In this document: in pieces, positions 17,840 through 24,954 of the stretch
How positions within the stretch are numbered: position 1 is the first letter of the stretch
Layout: every line of letters starts with the position of its first letter
Source: Rhodospirillales bacterium
GTDB taxonomy: Bacteria; Pseudomonadota; Alphaproteobacteria; Acetobacterales; Acetobacteraceae
Assembly (NCBI GenBank): GCA_025359905.1
Contig: JANYDF010000138.1
Location: forward strand, 1 to 50,208
Direction: 5' to 3'
DNA: 50,208 nucleotides
The notes under the pieces: model-generated
Seen by the model: only the letters and a program-made list of their open reading frames with translations
Databases searched by the model: none
What the model was told of the DNA's origin: nothing
Translations under genes and position numbers: made by a program

Positions 17840-19695
17840 GCAATGCGGCTTCAGACGCCACGATCCTTGGCATCTCGGCACTTTACCATGATTCCGCAGC
17901 GGCAGTGGTGCGAGGTAGCGAGATATTGGCTGCCGCGCAAGAGGAACGCTTCAGCCGCCGCAAGCATGACCCTCGGTTCCCCACGAACGCAATGCAATAC
18001 TGCTTGGAGGTAGCCGGCGGGAGTGGAGCGATTGATGCTGTCGCGTTCTATGAAGATCCGGTGCTGTCTCTCGATCGCGTGCTGAAAAGCAGCATCGAAA
18101 TGGGGCCTGCGGCTGAGACAATTTGGCCGGGTGCCGCGATCAGTCAGCTTGGCCGCAAGATCAATGTTGTCGGGGAATTGACCCGCGACCTTGGCCCAGT
18201 CGCGGCCGAGAATGTGTTTTTCGTCGATCATCACATGTCGCACGCGGCATCTGCGTTCTATCCATCGCCGTTCGACCAGGCGGCTATCGTGACAGTCGAT
18301 GGTGTCGGCGAATGGGCCTCGACGACCATCGCGCGCGGCGACGGTGGTGACATCACCCCACTCGCGGAAGTGCGCTTTCCGCATTCCTTGGGGCTGCTGT
18401 TCAGCGCATTCACTTATTACTGTGGTTTTCGCGTCAATTCCGGAGAATACAAACTAATGGGCCTTGCGCCCTACGGCGAACCGCGCCATGTGCAAATGAT
18501 ACTCGACCGGCTTATTGATCTGCGCGAGGATGGCTCGTTCCGGCTGAACACGGAATTTTTTGGCTACCTGACCTCGGACGTGGCCACGAATCCTGCATTC
18601 GAGCAATTGATGCAGGGGCCGCGCCGCAGTCCAGAGGACCGGATTACCGCGCACTACATGGATATTGCCGCCTCGGCGCAGGCCGTCATCGATGAAGCCA
18701 TGCTGCGGATCGCCCGGCGCGCGATGGCGCTCGCCGATAGCCGCAATCTGTGCCTCGCCGGTGGTGTGGCGCTCAACTGCGTGGCAACCGGGCGGCTGCT
18801 GAAAGCCTTACCGCAGTTGCAAGGCATTTGGGTGCAACCGGCTGCAGGCGACGCCGGAGGAGCGTTGGGCGCAGCGCTACAGGTGGCGCATAGCCAATTC
18901 GGCGCGCAGCGCCATCCCGGTATCGGACGGATCGATGCGCAAAACGGCAGCCTGCTCGGTCCAGAGTTTGCGCCATCGGAGATCGAAGCAGCCCTGAGCG
19001 GCGCCGGTCTGGTCTGGCACCATCATCCCGATCCGGCCGAGCACGACGAGATTATCGCCAATGCGCTCGCTGGCGGCTTGATTGTCGGGCGGTTCGACGG
19101 CCGCATGGAGTACGGCCCGCGGTCGCTCGGAAACCGCTCCATTTTGGCAGATCCGCGGCGGGCCGATGGGCAGCGCCACATCAATCTACGCATTAAGTTC
19201 CGTGAAAGCTGGCGGCCGTTCGCCCCCATCGTACTCGCCGAACAGGCCGATGAATATTTCGATCTCGGCCATGAGAGCCCCTATATGCTGCTCGTTGGGC
19301 AATTGCGAGAGCAACACCGCCGCCCTGTCGAATGGCCAGATTTTCGCAATGGCAGCGCCAGCATGAACGAGCTCCTCGACCAGCAACGTTCGTCGCTGCC
19401 TGCCATTACCCACGTCGATTATTCGGCGCGCGTTCAGACTCTGGATTCCGAGCGCAATCCTGCGATGCACCGATTGCAGTCGCGTTTTTTCGCTCTCACT
19501 GGCTGCCCGGTATTGGTCAATACGTCGTTTAACGTGCGCGGCGAGCCGATCGTTTGCAGTCCGTCCGACGCGATTCGATGCTTTATCAATACCGGGATCG
19601 ACGTGCTGGCAATTGGCAGCTATGTGGCATTCAAGATAGAACAAACGGCAGCCGTCCGGGCGCAGGAAGGCAAGATGGAGTTCGAAGATGACTGA
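17836..19695 (+). CDS. O-carbamoyltransferase, NodU/CmcH/TobZ family
   Basis: 619 residues, the usual length. The ATG at 17836 overlaps the previous stop and begins directly with ILGISALYHDSAAAVV, the standard opening, followed by AAQEERFSRRKHD. The N-terminal Kae1-like part has the metal-binding HHMSHAASAFYPS (His132, His136) and TVDGVGEW (Asp155), then NSGEYKLMGLAPYGEP and LCLAGGVALNC. The C-terminal domain has GRMEYGPRSLGNRSILADPR and VLVNTSFNVRGEPIV. TobZ-type enzymes first form carbamoyl-adenylate from carbamoyl phosphate and ATP and then carbamoylate a hydroxyl group of a sugar, polyketide or other small molecule. The acceptor here is unknown, but the overlap with the oxidase and SGNH genes suggests one shared product. 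The final eight bases overlap the next gene. Confidence 0.92.
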   Translation: MSNAASDATILGISALYHDSAAAVVRGSEILAAAQEERFSRRKHDPRFPTNAMQYCLEVAGGSGAIDAVAFYEDPVLSLDRVLKSSIEMGPAAETIWPGAAISQLGRKINVVGELTRDLGPVAAENVFFVDHHMSHAASAFYPSPFDQAAIVTVDGVGEWASTTIARGDGGDITPLAEVRFPHSLGLLFSAFTYYCGFRVNSGEYKLMGLAPYGEPRHVQMILDRLIDLREDGSFRLNTEFFGYLTSDVATNPAFEQLMQGPRRSPEDRITAHYMDIAASAQAVIDEAMLRIARRAMALADSRNLCLAGGVALNCVATGRLLKALPQLQGIWVQPAAGDAGGALGAALQVAHSQFGAQRHPGIGRIDAQNGSLLGPEFAPSEIEAALSGAGLVWHHHPDPAEHDEIIANALAGGLIVGRFDGRMEYGPRSLGNRSILADPRRADGQRHINLRIKFRESWRPFAPIVLAEQADEYFDLGHESPYMLLVGQLREQHRRPVEWPDFRNGSASMNELLDQQRSSLPAITHVDYSARVQTLDSERNPAMHRLQSRFFALTGCPVLVNTSFNVRGEPIVCSPSDAIRCFINTGIDVLAIGSYVAFKIEQTAAVRAQEGKMEFEDD

Positions 19696-20041
19696 CGGAA
19701 CCACGCCCGAATCGCTTTTTGCCGACGTGGTCCTGCCGCTGCACCGCGCAAATAAGCGGCGCAACGTGCATTATTTCGTGCCGGGACCGGAGGCCGGGCA
19801 ACCGACTTACTGGGAAGCCCCGGCATCGCGCACTGGCGGTGTAGGACGGCTTGGGATTGGCGAAGGCGACGGGAGCGCGTTGCTAAACCAGCTTGGCGAC
19901 TACTGGGCTGAGCACGACGAAGCGCCGCTGGCACAAATGCTGCCTGATCTTGAAGCATTGTGGCGAGATTTGCTGGAGCCAGATTCCGTTGCCAGCGATC
20001 AGTCCGGCAGACTGTCGTTGAGCGTGTATCCGCTATTTTGA
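19688..20041 (+). CDS. Small unknown protein ending the carbamoyltransferase operon
   Basis: 117 residues that I do not recognise. It starts eight bases inside the carbamoyltransferase gene, so it is probably translated with it. It is acidic overall, has no signal peptide or membrane segment, and contains FADVVLPLHRANKRRNVHYFVPG followed by a glycine-rich turn and a predicted helical, acidic second half (GDYWAEHDEAPLAQMLPDLEALWRDLL). Small partner proteins beside carbamoyltransferases are known in other loci, but these motifs do not match the DUF5989 or SxtJ types as I know them. Its position argues for a real gene; its function is open. Confidence 0.65.
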   Translation: MTDGTTPESLFADVVLPLHRANKRRNVHYFVPGPEAGQPTYWEAPASRTGGVGRLGIGEGDGSALLNQLGDYWAEHDEAPLAQMLPDLEALWRDLLEPDSVASDQSGRLSLSVYPLF

Positions 20042-20142
20042 GCCATAGTGAAAATTGGTGCGTTGCTGGCATGATTTAGCGTGGTCAATTCTGATCCGAT
20101 GCCGGGATTGCTGCAAGCAATCGCAGCATCACGTCTGAAGAT

Positions 20143-20315
20143 ATTACCAAATCTCTTGGGCGAGAACCCATGATCCATTCAATCGTCATCGCCGGGCTTG
20201 ACCCGGAGATCCATGCCAACGCTCGGTGCTAGACGCGAGATGCTCTGTGCGGCGCCATGGATTGCCGGGTCAGGCCCGGCAACGACAATGAGTTTTGGTC
20301 AATGAGATTTGGTAT
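20143..20315 (-). repeat. Dispersed palindromic element, copy 1 (MITE-like)
   Basis: 173 bases in the opposite orientation to copies 2 and 3. Its ends are ATTACCAAATCTC and GAGATTTGGTAT, so an inverted repeat of CCAAATCTC is flanked by TA on both sides. Inside are the two shared hairpins built on CCGGGCTTGACCCGG-like and CCGGGTCAGGCCCGG-like cores. It lies in the roughly 410-base space between the convergent small gene (ends 20041) and GntR gene (ends 20452). I see nothing else in that space; the 136 bases after the element carry no recognisable gene. Confidence 0.88.
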
Positions 20316-20451
20316 AAGTCGGCAGGACCCTATACAGGGACCTCGGCAGGCGCGTGGCGGACCGCCGCTCGCTGCTGGTGCCGGCTTTTGACCAACGCGA
20401 CCTCAGGCCACCTTGCGCCGGTCTGCGGGGCACGATCATGCAGACGTTGCA

Positions 20452-21141
20452 CTATGTGCGTGCCGCCGCTCCATGAACGCGCTTGTAGGCCTCCAGCGCG
20501 GGACGGATGTGCTTCTCGCAAACCATTGCGAGCCGGCCCAAGTCGCTTGCGGCTAAGGCTGCAATCATTTCCTGGTGATCGTGATGGGAGTTGCGCAGAT
20601 ATTTCACGTCCCCCAGGACGTACCAGTGAATCGGAGAGGTCCGAAGCCAGAATTGGTTGATGGACTGCGCAAGAAAGCGATTGCCGCAGGCGCCGAACAA
20701 GGCCTCGTGAAAGGTTGTGTTGATCCGCGATGACTCATCGCTCTGCCCCGCCACGATGGCCGCTAGATAGGCATCGTTCAGGCGTTGCAATTCAGCAAGG
20801 AGGCCCGGATCTGCCGGTACGGGGATGCGCTTGGCGGCTTCCGTCTGCAAGATGACGCGCATCTCGTACAGTTCTTCGAGCTCTGGAACTGAGAAATCTC
20901 GAACAATGACCCCCTTGTTTGGCCGCCGCTCGACCAAACCCATGTGGTCGAGTTCACTGAAGGCATTGCGGATAATATGCCGCGATGCGCCATAGCGGCT
21001 GGTCAGTTCCTCTTCGACAAGCCGCTCCCTTGGCCGGTATTGACCAAAAATAATCGCCTCTCGCAGAGCGTTAGCCAGGCTGATAACGCTCACTTCCGGC
21101 TTTTCTTGCTTCCCGGAGATGCTTTCGCCGTCTTGATCCAT
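20452..21141 (-). CDS. GntR-family transcriptional regulator, FCD type
   Basis: 229 residues from the ATG at 21141; a GTG at 21186 would add 15 residues and has a GGAAGG site before it, so the start is uncertain. The N-terminal winged helix (about 25-90) shows LANALREAIIFGQYRPRERL, EEELTSRYGASRHIIRNAF and GLVERRPNKGVIVRDFS. The C-terminal FCD ligand domain carries the usual His and Asp/Asn metal-site positions around INTTFHEALF and HHDHQEMIAAL. It diverges from the SDR gene at 21355, and a palindrome between them is a likely operator. It probably responds to a pathway acid of the neighbouring catabolic genes. Confidence 0.9.
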   Translation of the reverse strand: MDQDGESISGKQEKPEVSVISLANALREAIIFGQYRPRERLVEEELTSRYGASRHIIRNAFSELDHMGLVERRPNKGVIVRDFSVPELEELYEMRVILQTEAAKRIPVPADPGLLAELQRLNDAYLAAIVAGQSDESSRINTTFHEALFGACGNRFLAQSINQFWLRTSPIHWYVLGDVKYLRNSHHDHQEMIAALAASDLGRLAMVCEKHIRPALEAYKRVHGAAART

Positions 21142-21264
21142 CTTAGAACTGTCCGTTTCCTTACTCTGTGCCTCAAAGCCGTGCACCGCACCGCGTGCCT
21201 TCCGATGCCACCTACCCTTGACAGCCAGGACGCTAGCACATTAGACGACAACCTGGAGAACAAA

Positions 21265-21276
21265 ATTGTCGACGAT
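21265..21276. promoter_or_regulatory. Candidate GntR/FCD operator
   Basis: ATTGTCGACGAT is a near-perfect palindrome (11 of 12 positions symmetric in the wider TTGTCGACnA core) of the kind bound by FCD-type GntR proteins. It lies between the divergent regulator and SDR genes, about 80 bases before the SDR start. Confidence 0.45.
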
Positions 21277-21354
21277 CGGTGCGGGCTTCAGTTCGGCGAT
21301 AGCGCGTAGGCCGGACATTCGGGCCACGCCCCATCTCGATGAACGGGGGAGTGG

Positions 21355-22032
21355 ATGGCGGACCGTCTCAAGGGCAAGCGCGTGGTGTTCATCGGTGCGG
21401 CAACCGGCATTGGCCGGGAGACTGTCCGGCAGTTCGCCGCTGAAGGTGCGCAACTGGTGATCGCGGATAAGAACGCGGAGCAGGGCCAAGCCTCGGCGGC
21501 GGCTGACAAACTCGGCGGCATCGATGTGCTGGTGAACAACGCGGCAATTCAGTATTCTGGCGCGATCACCGATTTCGATGTGGAACGCTGGGACCGGATT
21601 TATGCGGTGAATGTGAAAGGCATATTCCTGGCCTGCAAACACGCGATTCCTCACCTCCGTAAGTCCAAAGCGGCTTCCATCGTTTCCACTGCGTCGCTGG
21701 CAGGGTTGCGCGGCGGCCCCGGGATGACAGCTTATTCATCGACCAAGGGCGCTGTGATCGCGCTCACCACCGCACTGGCGCTGGAATTAGCTCCCGACCG
21801 CATCAGGGTCAACGCTGTCTGCCCTGGTTGGGTCGACACCCCGTTCAACAACCCGGCCATCGACTACATGGGTGGGGCCGACGTGCAGGCCCGCATTCTA
21901 TCGGCGATGGTGCCGCTCGGACGTCAGGCGGTTCCGGCGGAGATTGCGCCGCTGTTCGTCTATCTCGCGTCCGACGAGTCGATCTTCATGACCGCGCAGT
22001 CCATCGTGATCGATGGCGGCGTGTACAACTGA
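21355..22032 (+). CDS. Short-chain dehydrogenase/reductase with an apparent internal deletion
   Basis: 225 residues, about 25-30 fewer than a classical SDR. Present are the NAD(P) glycine motif GAATGIG (14-20), NNAA (61-64), Asn85, catalytic Ser114, Tyr127 and Lys131, and the C-terminal SIVIDGGVYN. The gap falls between NAEQGQASAA and ADKLGGIDVLVNNAA, where the third beta strand with its adenine-contacting Asp and the following helix normally lie. The reading frame is intact, so the gene may be expressed, but cofactor binding is probably impaired. A GGGGGAG site precedes the ATG. Remnants of a GMC dehydrogenase and its partner follow, so this was probably the first gene of an oxidation operon. 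Confidence 0.82.
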   Translation: MADRLKGKRVVFIGAATGIGRETVRQFAAEGAQLVIADKNAEQGQASAAADKLGGIDVLVNNAAIQYSGAITDFDVERWDRIYAVNVKGIFLACKHAIPHLRKSKAASIVSTASLAGLRGGPGMTAYSSTKGAVIALTTALALELAPDRIRVNAVCPGWVDTPFNNPAIDYMGGADVQARILSAMVPLGRQAVPAEIAPLFVYLASDESIFMTAQSIVIDGGVYN

Positions 22033-22149
22033 GGCTGTTCGATGACTCCGGTGTGCATCGTGCAAGTCAATTGGGGTTAGTACACATCGCCCGGACCATG
22101 CCGGCGTTCCCGCGCAAGCATCTGGCCAATACCACGAGTACTGGATATG

Positions 22150-22283
22150 AGTCTGACGCATTGGCCGCCAGCGTTTTCGTCACCTCTTCCACGTCGAACC
22201 CGGCCGCGACGGCCACCGCCGTCGCCCTTCGCGCGGCGCAACACATGATTGCCAATCGCCGCTCGCAGGAGATCGCAGCATGA
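22150..22283 (+). pseudogene. C-terminal remnant of a GMC oxidoreductase
   Basis: In frame over about 44 codons it reads ASVFVTSSTSNPAATATAVA and then LRAAQHMIANRR before a TGA. It matches the last segment of the intact GMC dehydrogenase ending at 38587 (SVFVTSSGFNPTGTICAIA, then LRAVKHLIANRR). No other part of the roughly 540-residue enzyme is present between the SDR stop and here. The ATGA overlap with the next gene is the same as at 38584, so the old operon structure is preserved. It has no plausible start and no FAD domain. Confidence 0.72.
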
Positions 22284-22549
22284 GCGTGCTGACCGAACCG
22301 CTGGTTCGCGGACTGCCGTTGGTCAAGGATCTGGACGCAGCGTCCGCCGCCAACCGGCTGAACCAAGCCGATCCGCAGGTATCCCACGCGGTGCCGCTGG
22401 CGGCCTCGGGCGGCTATCCCGGCCAGGAAAGCCGGCCGTTCGATCCGGACCAAACCACCGGCGACCTCGATGATGGCCTGCTGGCCCAGATGATTGCGAA
22501 GGGCCCGATCTACCGGGCCACCCCCGGCCCTACGGCTGCAAAGGTTTGA
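22280..22549 (+). pseudogene. Shortened gluconate-dehydrogenase-subunit-3-like partner, probable remnant
   Basis: 89 residues, against 140-142 for the intact relatives at 38584 and 40700. It keeps the conserved end, GGYPGQES, then DPDQTTGDLDDGLL and KGPIYRATP, which corresponds to GYPGQE, then DETPEYVANGMLQQV and RGPIFKPTP. Roughly 50 residues of the middle are gone and the first 40 are not obviously related. The frame is open and starts with an ATGA overlap, so a short product could be made, but its catalytic partner is lost. Confidence 0.65.
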
Positions 22550-22556
22550 GACACCC

Positions 22557-23420
22557 ATGAGCGCACAGCATCTCGAAGCCGACTTGGTACCGCAGGAGGC
22601 ACATGCCCCCAAGGCCCACGTGCCGCCGGGCGCCACCGACTGCCATTTTCATATCTTTGGCCCGGTAGACCGCTACCCGCTCAGCCCGCACCGGATGTAC
22701 GATCCGGCGGATGCCTCGATGGAACGGTATCTGCGTATGGCGAAGGCCGTTGGCATCGAGCGGGTCGTCGTGGTCAACGGCAGCCCTTACGGCACCGATA
22801 ACCGATGCACCGTGGATTCGATTGCGGCGTTCGGTCTTCACCGCGCCCGTGGTATCGCCGTGGTTGACCCCGATGTGACCGAGGCGGAACTGGAGCGGCT
22901 CTATCGGGGAGGCATTCGCGGTCTGCGCCTCAATCTGATCACTGGCCGCACACCCATCGAGGCGCTGCCGGTATTGGCCGCGCGCGTTGCCGGGCTGGGC
23001 ATGCACATCCAACTCTGGCTGAAGGGCGACCGGCTGGCGCAGATTGCCGATGTGCTACCCAGCATCGGCGTGCCCGTGGTGCTCGATCATATGGGGCAGG
23101 TGCCCGCCGCGCTTGGCATGGATCACCCGCAGTTCCGCACGCTGCTTGGGCTGCTGGAATCGGGCAAGGTTTGGATGAAGCTGGTCGGTTACCGCGTGTC
23201 CGGTGGCCCGCCCTATGCCGACCTTGCAGCCCCGGTCGAAAAATTCCTGAGCATCGCGGCGGATCGCTGCGTCTGGGGATCGGATTGGCCGCATCCGTTC
23301 ATGGAGGGCAAGCCGATGCCGAACGATGGCGATCTGATGGACCTGTTGGCGTCCTGGTGCGGCGAGAGCCTGTTCAAGCAGATCCTTGTCGACAATCCAG
23401 CTCGGCTATACGGCTTCTAA
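22557..23420 (+). CDS. Amidohydrolase related to 2-pyrone-4,6-dicarboxylate lactonase (LigI-like)
   Basis: 287 residues. The metal-binding start of the amidohydrolase barrel is TDCHFHIFGP (His30, His32). Further family motifs are VVVVNGSPYGTDN, GIRGLRLNL, VVLDHMGQVP and VWGSDWPHP with the catalytic Asp243, then DNPARLYGF at the end. LigI opens the lactone ring of 2-pyrone-4,6-dicarboxylate in the 4,5-cleavage pathway; related proteins open sugar lactones. No ring-cleaving dioxygenase is nearby, but an RraA/HMG-aldolase-like gene is at 29971 and a maleate-isomerase-like gene follows 16 bases downstream, so a dicarboxylic lactone substrate is plausible. The ATG at 22557 is chosen because an upstream extension would run back into the preceding remnant gene. 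Confidence 0.85.
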   Translation: MSAQHLEADLVPQEAHAPKAHVPPGATDCHFHIFGPVDRYPLSPHRMYDPADASMERYLRMAKAVGIERVVVVNGSPYGTDNRCTVDSIAAFGLHRARGIAVVDPDVTEAELERLYRGGIRGLRLNLITGRTPIEALPVLAARVAGLGMHIQLWLKGDRLAQIADVLPSIGVPVVLDHMGQVPAALGMDHPQFRTLLGLLESGKVWMKLVGYRVSGGPPYADLAAPVEKFLSIAADRCVWGSDWPHPFMEGKPMPNDGDLMDLLASWCGESLFKQILVDNPARLYGF

Positions 23421-23436
23421 GCGCGGAACGGGCGGC

Positions 23437-24153
23437 TTGACCACACGATTGGGGCTGGTGCTGCCGAGCGTGAACACGGTCGTTGAGGCTTGGCTGCCCT
23501 ATGTGCTGCCCGCCGCCACGACGCTGCACATTGCCCGCATGCTGTTGCCGGATCGGCTGTCGCCCGGCACCGTCAAACGCATGGACGCCGAAGACGGCCG
23601 CCGGGCCGTGCTGCAAGTGGCAAGTTGCCGCCCGCAGGCGATTGTCTACGGCTGCTTCGCGTCCAGCGTCGTGCAAGGGCTTGGCTATGACCGGGCGCTG
23701 GTGGCCGAAATCGCTGAGGCAACCGGGCTGCCGTGCGATACGTCGGCCGGCGCCAGCATCGCGGCGCTGCGGTCGTTCGCGGCCACGCGCATTGCAGTGA
23801 TTTCCCCGTATGCGGACGAGGTAGACAAGGCCGAACACGGCTTCCTGGCCTCCGCCGGGTTCGACATTGTGGCCGGCGCATGCTTTGGCGTGCGCAATTC
23901 GTTCGAACTCGCCGAAGTGCCGGTGGCGTGGATGATCGAGGCAGGCAGGCGCGCGGCGGCGCGGGCGAGCGCAATCTTCTTGTCGTGCATGAATATGAAC
24001 GCCCATTGCGCGGTGGCGGAGTTGGAGCGGGAGACCGGGCTTCCGGTGGTGACAGCCACCACGGCGACGGCGTGGGCGCTGTTCGGATTGGCCGGTGGCA
24101 GGCCGCCAGATGGCAGCATCGGCTTGCTCGCGGGCCAAGCCTATCCCGGCTGA
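23437..24153 (+). CDS. Asp/Glu-racemase-superfamily protein, maleate-isomerase/arylmalonate-decarboxylase-like
   Basis: 238 residues from TTG 23437, which begins TTRLGLVLPSVNTVVE as family members do; an earlier TTG at 23386 would overlap the amidohydrolase gene. Two cysteines occupy the expected active-site positions, Cys73 in VYGCFASS and Cys184 in LSCMNMNAH. Two cysteines fit maleate isomerases and racemases, whereas arylmalonate decarboxylase has only the second. The likely role is isomerising or racemising a dicarboxylate released by the hydrolase before it. It ends three bases before the convergent iclR gene. Confidence 0.8.
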   Translation: MTTRLGLVLPSVNTVVEAWLPYVLPAATTLHIARMLLPDRLSPGTVKRMDAEDGRRAVLQVASCRPQAIVYGCFASSVVQGLGYDRALVAEIAEATGLPCDTSAGASIAALRSFAATRIAVISPYADEVDKAEHGFLASAGFDIVAGACFGVRNSFELAEVPVAWMIEAGRRAAARASAIFLSCMNMNAHCAVAELERETGLPVVTATTATAWALFGLAGGRPPDGSIGLLAGQAYPG

Positions 24154-24156
24154 GCG

Positions 24157-24945
24157 TTATTGGCTGCCGGCCGCCAGCAGCGCGCCAATCTTGACCGCTG
24201 CGGCGCGCAGGCTGGGCAGAATAGTGTGCAGCAACCGTTTACGTTCGCCAGCCATGCTGAGCACCAGACTGCTCAGCGCCGCCTGCACCTTGCCGGCCGG
24301 CGTCATGATCGCCACCGCCACCGCCCAGATGCGGGACTGATAGACCGCCTCCAGATATTCCTCATCGGCGAAGGCATGGCCGTCGCGCTGGATTTCCTTG
24401 AGTTTCTCTTTCAGCCCGGAGGCGATGCGCGGGTGGGTGTCCCAACGGCCCCCGGCGGCCGCGACCTGCGCCAGCGCCGCGTTGCGCTCATCCTCCGGCA
24501 TATGGGCCAGCGTCACGAGGCCAACGCCGGTGGCCAGCAGCGGAATGCGCGCGCCCGCCCGCCCGGGCAGCGACAATCCCAGTGAGGCGCGATTGCTATA
24601 GAGGATCATCATCGCGTCGCGGTCGAACACCGCGAGGTTCGATGGCCAGCCGATCTTGACGTGCATTTGGTCGACGATGGGGGCCGCGACTTCGAGCAGG
24701 TAGGATTTGGAATCAAACCCCCGGCTGAGCGCCAGAGTCCGCCCGGTGACGCGATAGGCCGCCTCTCCTTGCTGCCGATAGACGTAGCCCTCGGCAACAA
24801 GGGTTTCCAATAAGCGCACTGTCGTCGGCTGCGGCAAGCCGCAGCGTTTCACCAGATCGACGATGGTGATTGGGCCATGCTCGCTGATCGCGCGCAGCAC
24901 CGCGAGACCGCGCTGGATAGCGCGCACTGGGTCGTAGGATGGCAT
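24157..24945 (-). CDS. IclR-family transcriptional regulator
   Basis: 262 residues. The N-terminal winged helix (about 5-70) reads VRAIQRGLAVLRAISEHGP, VDLVKRCGLPQPTTVRLLE and LVAEGYVYRQ. The C-terminal effector domain (about 85-255) contains MMILYSNRASLG, GVGLVTLAHMPEDER and the usual GHAFADEEYLEAVYQSRIWA. It lies nine bases after the E1-like gene on the same strand and is probably co-transcribed, so it may control that gene and the divergent acyl-CoA dehydrogenase. IclR proteins usually sense aromatic or short organic acids. Confidence 0.92.
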   Translation of the reverse strand: MPSYDPVRAIQRGLAVLRAISEHGPITIVDLVKRCGLPQPTTVRLLETLVAEGYVYRQQGEAAYRVTGRTLALSRGFDSKSYLLEVAAPIVDQMHVKIGWPSNLAVFDRDAMMILYSNRASLGLSLPGRAGARIPLLATGVGLVTLAHMPEDERNAALAQVAAAGGRWDTHPRIASGLKEKLKEIQRDGHAFADEEYLEAVYQSRIWAVAVAIMTPAGKVQAALSSLVLSMAGERKRLLHTILPSLRAAAVKIGALLAAGSQ

Positions 24946-24954
24946 CTCGGATTC

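Noticed and set aside
20143-20315. Possible small structured RNA gene or riboswitch in the palindromic element
   Set aside because: It occurs three times with TA-flanked inverted ends and lies between gene 3' ends, which fits a mobile repeat better than a regulator of a downstream gene.
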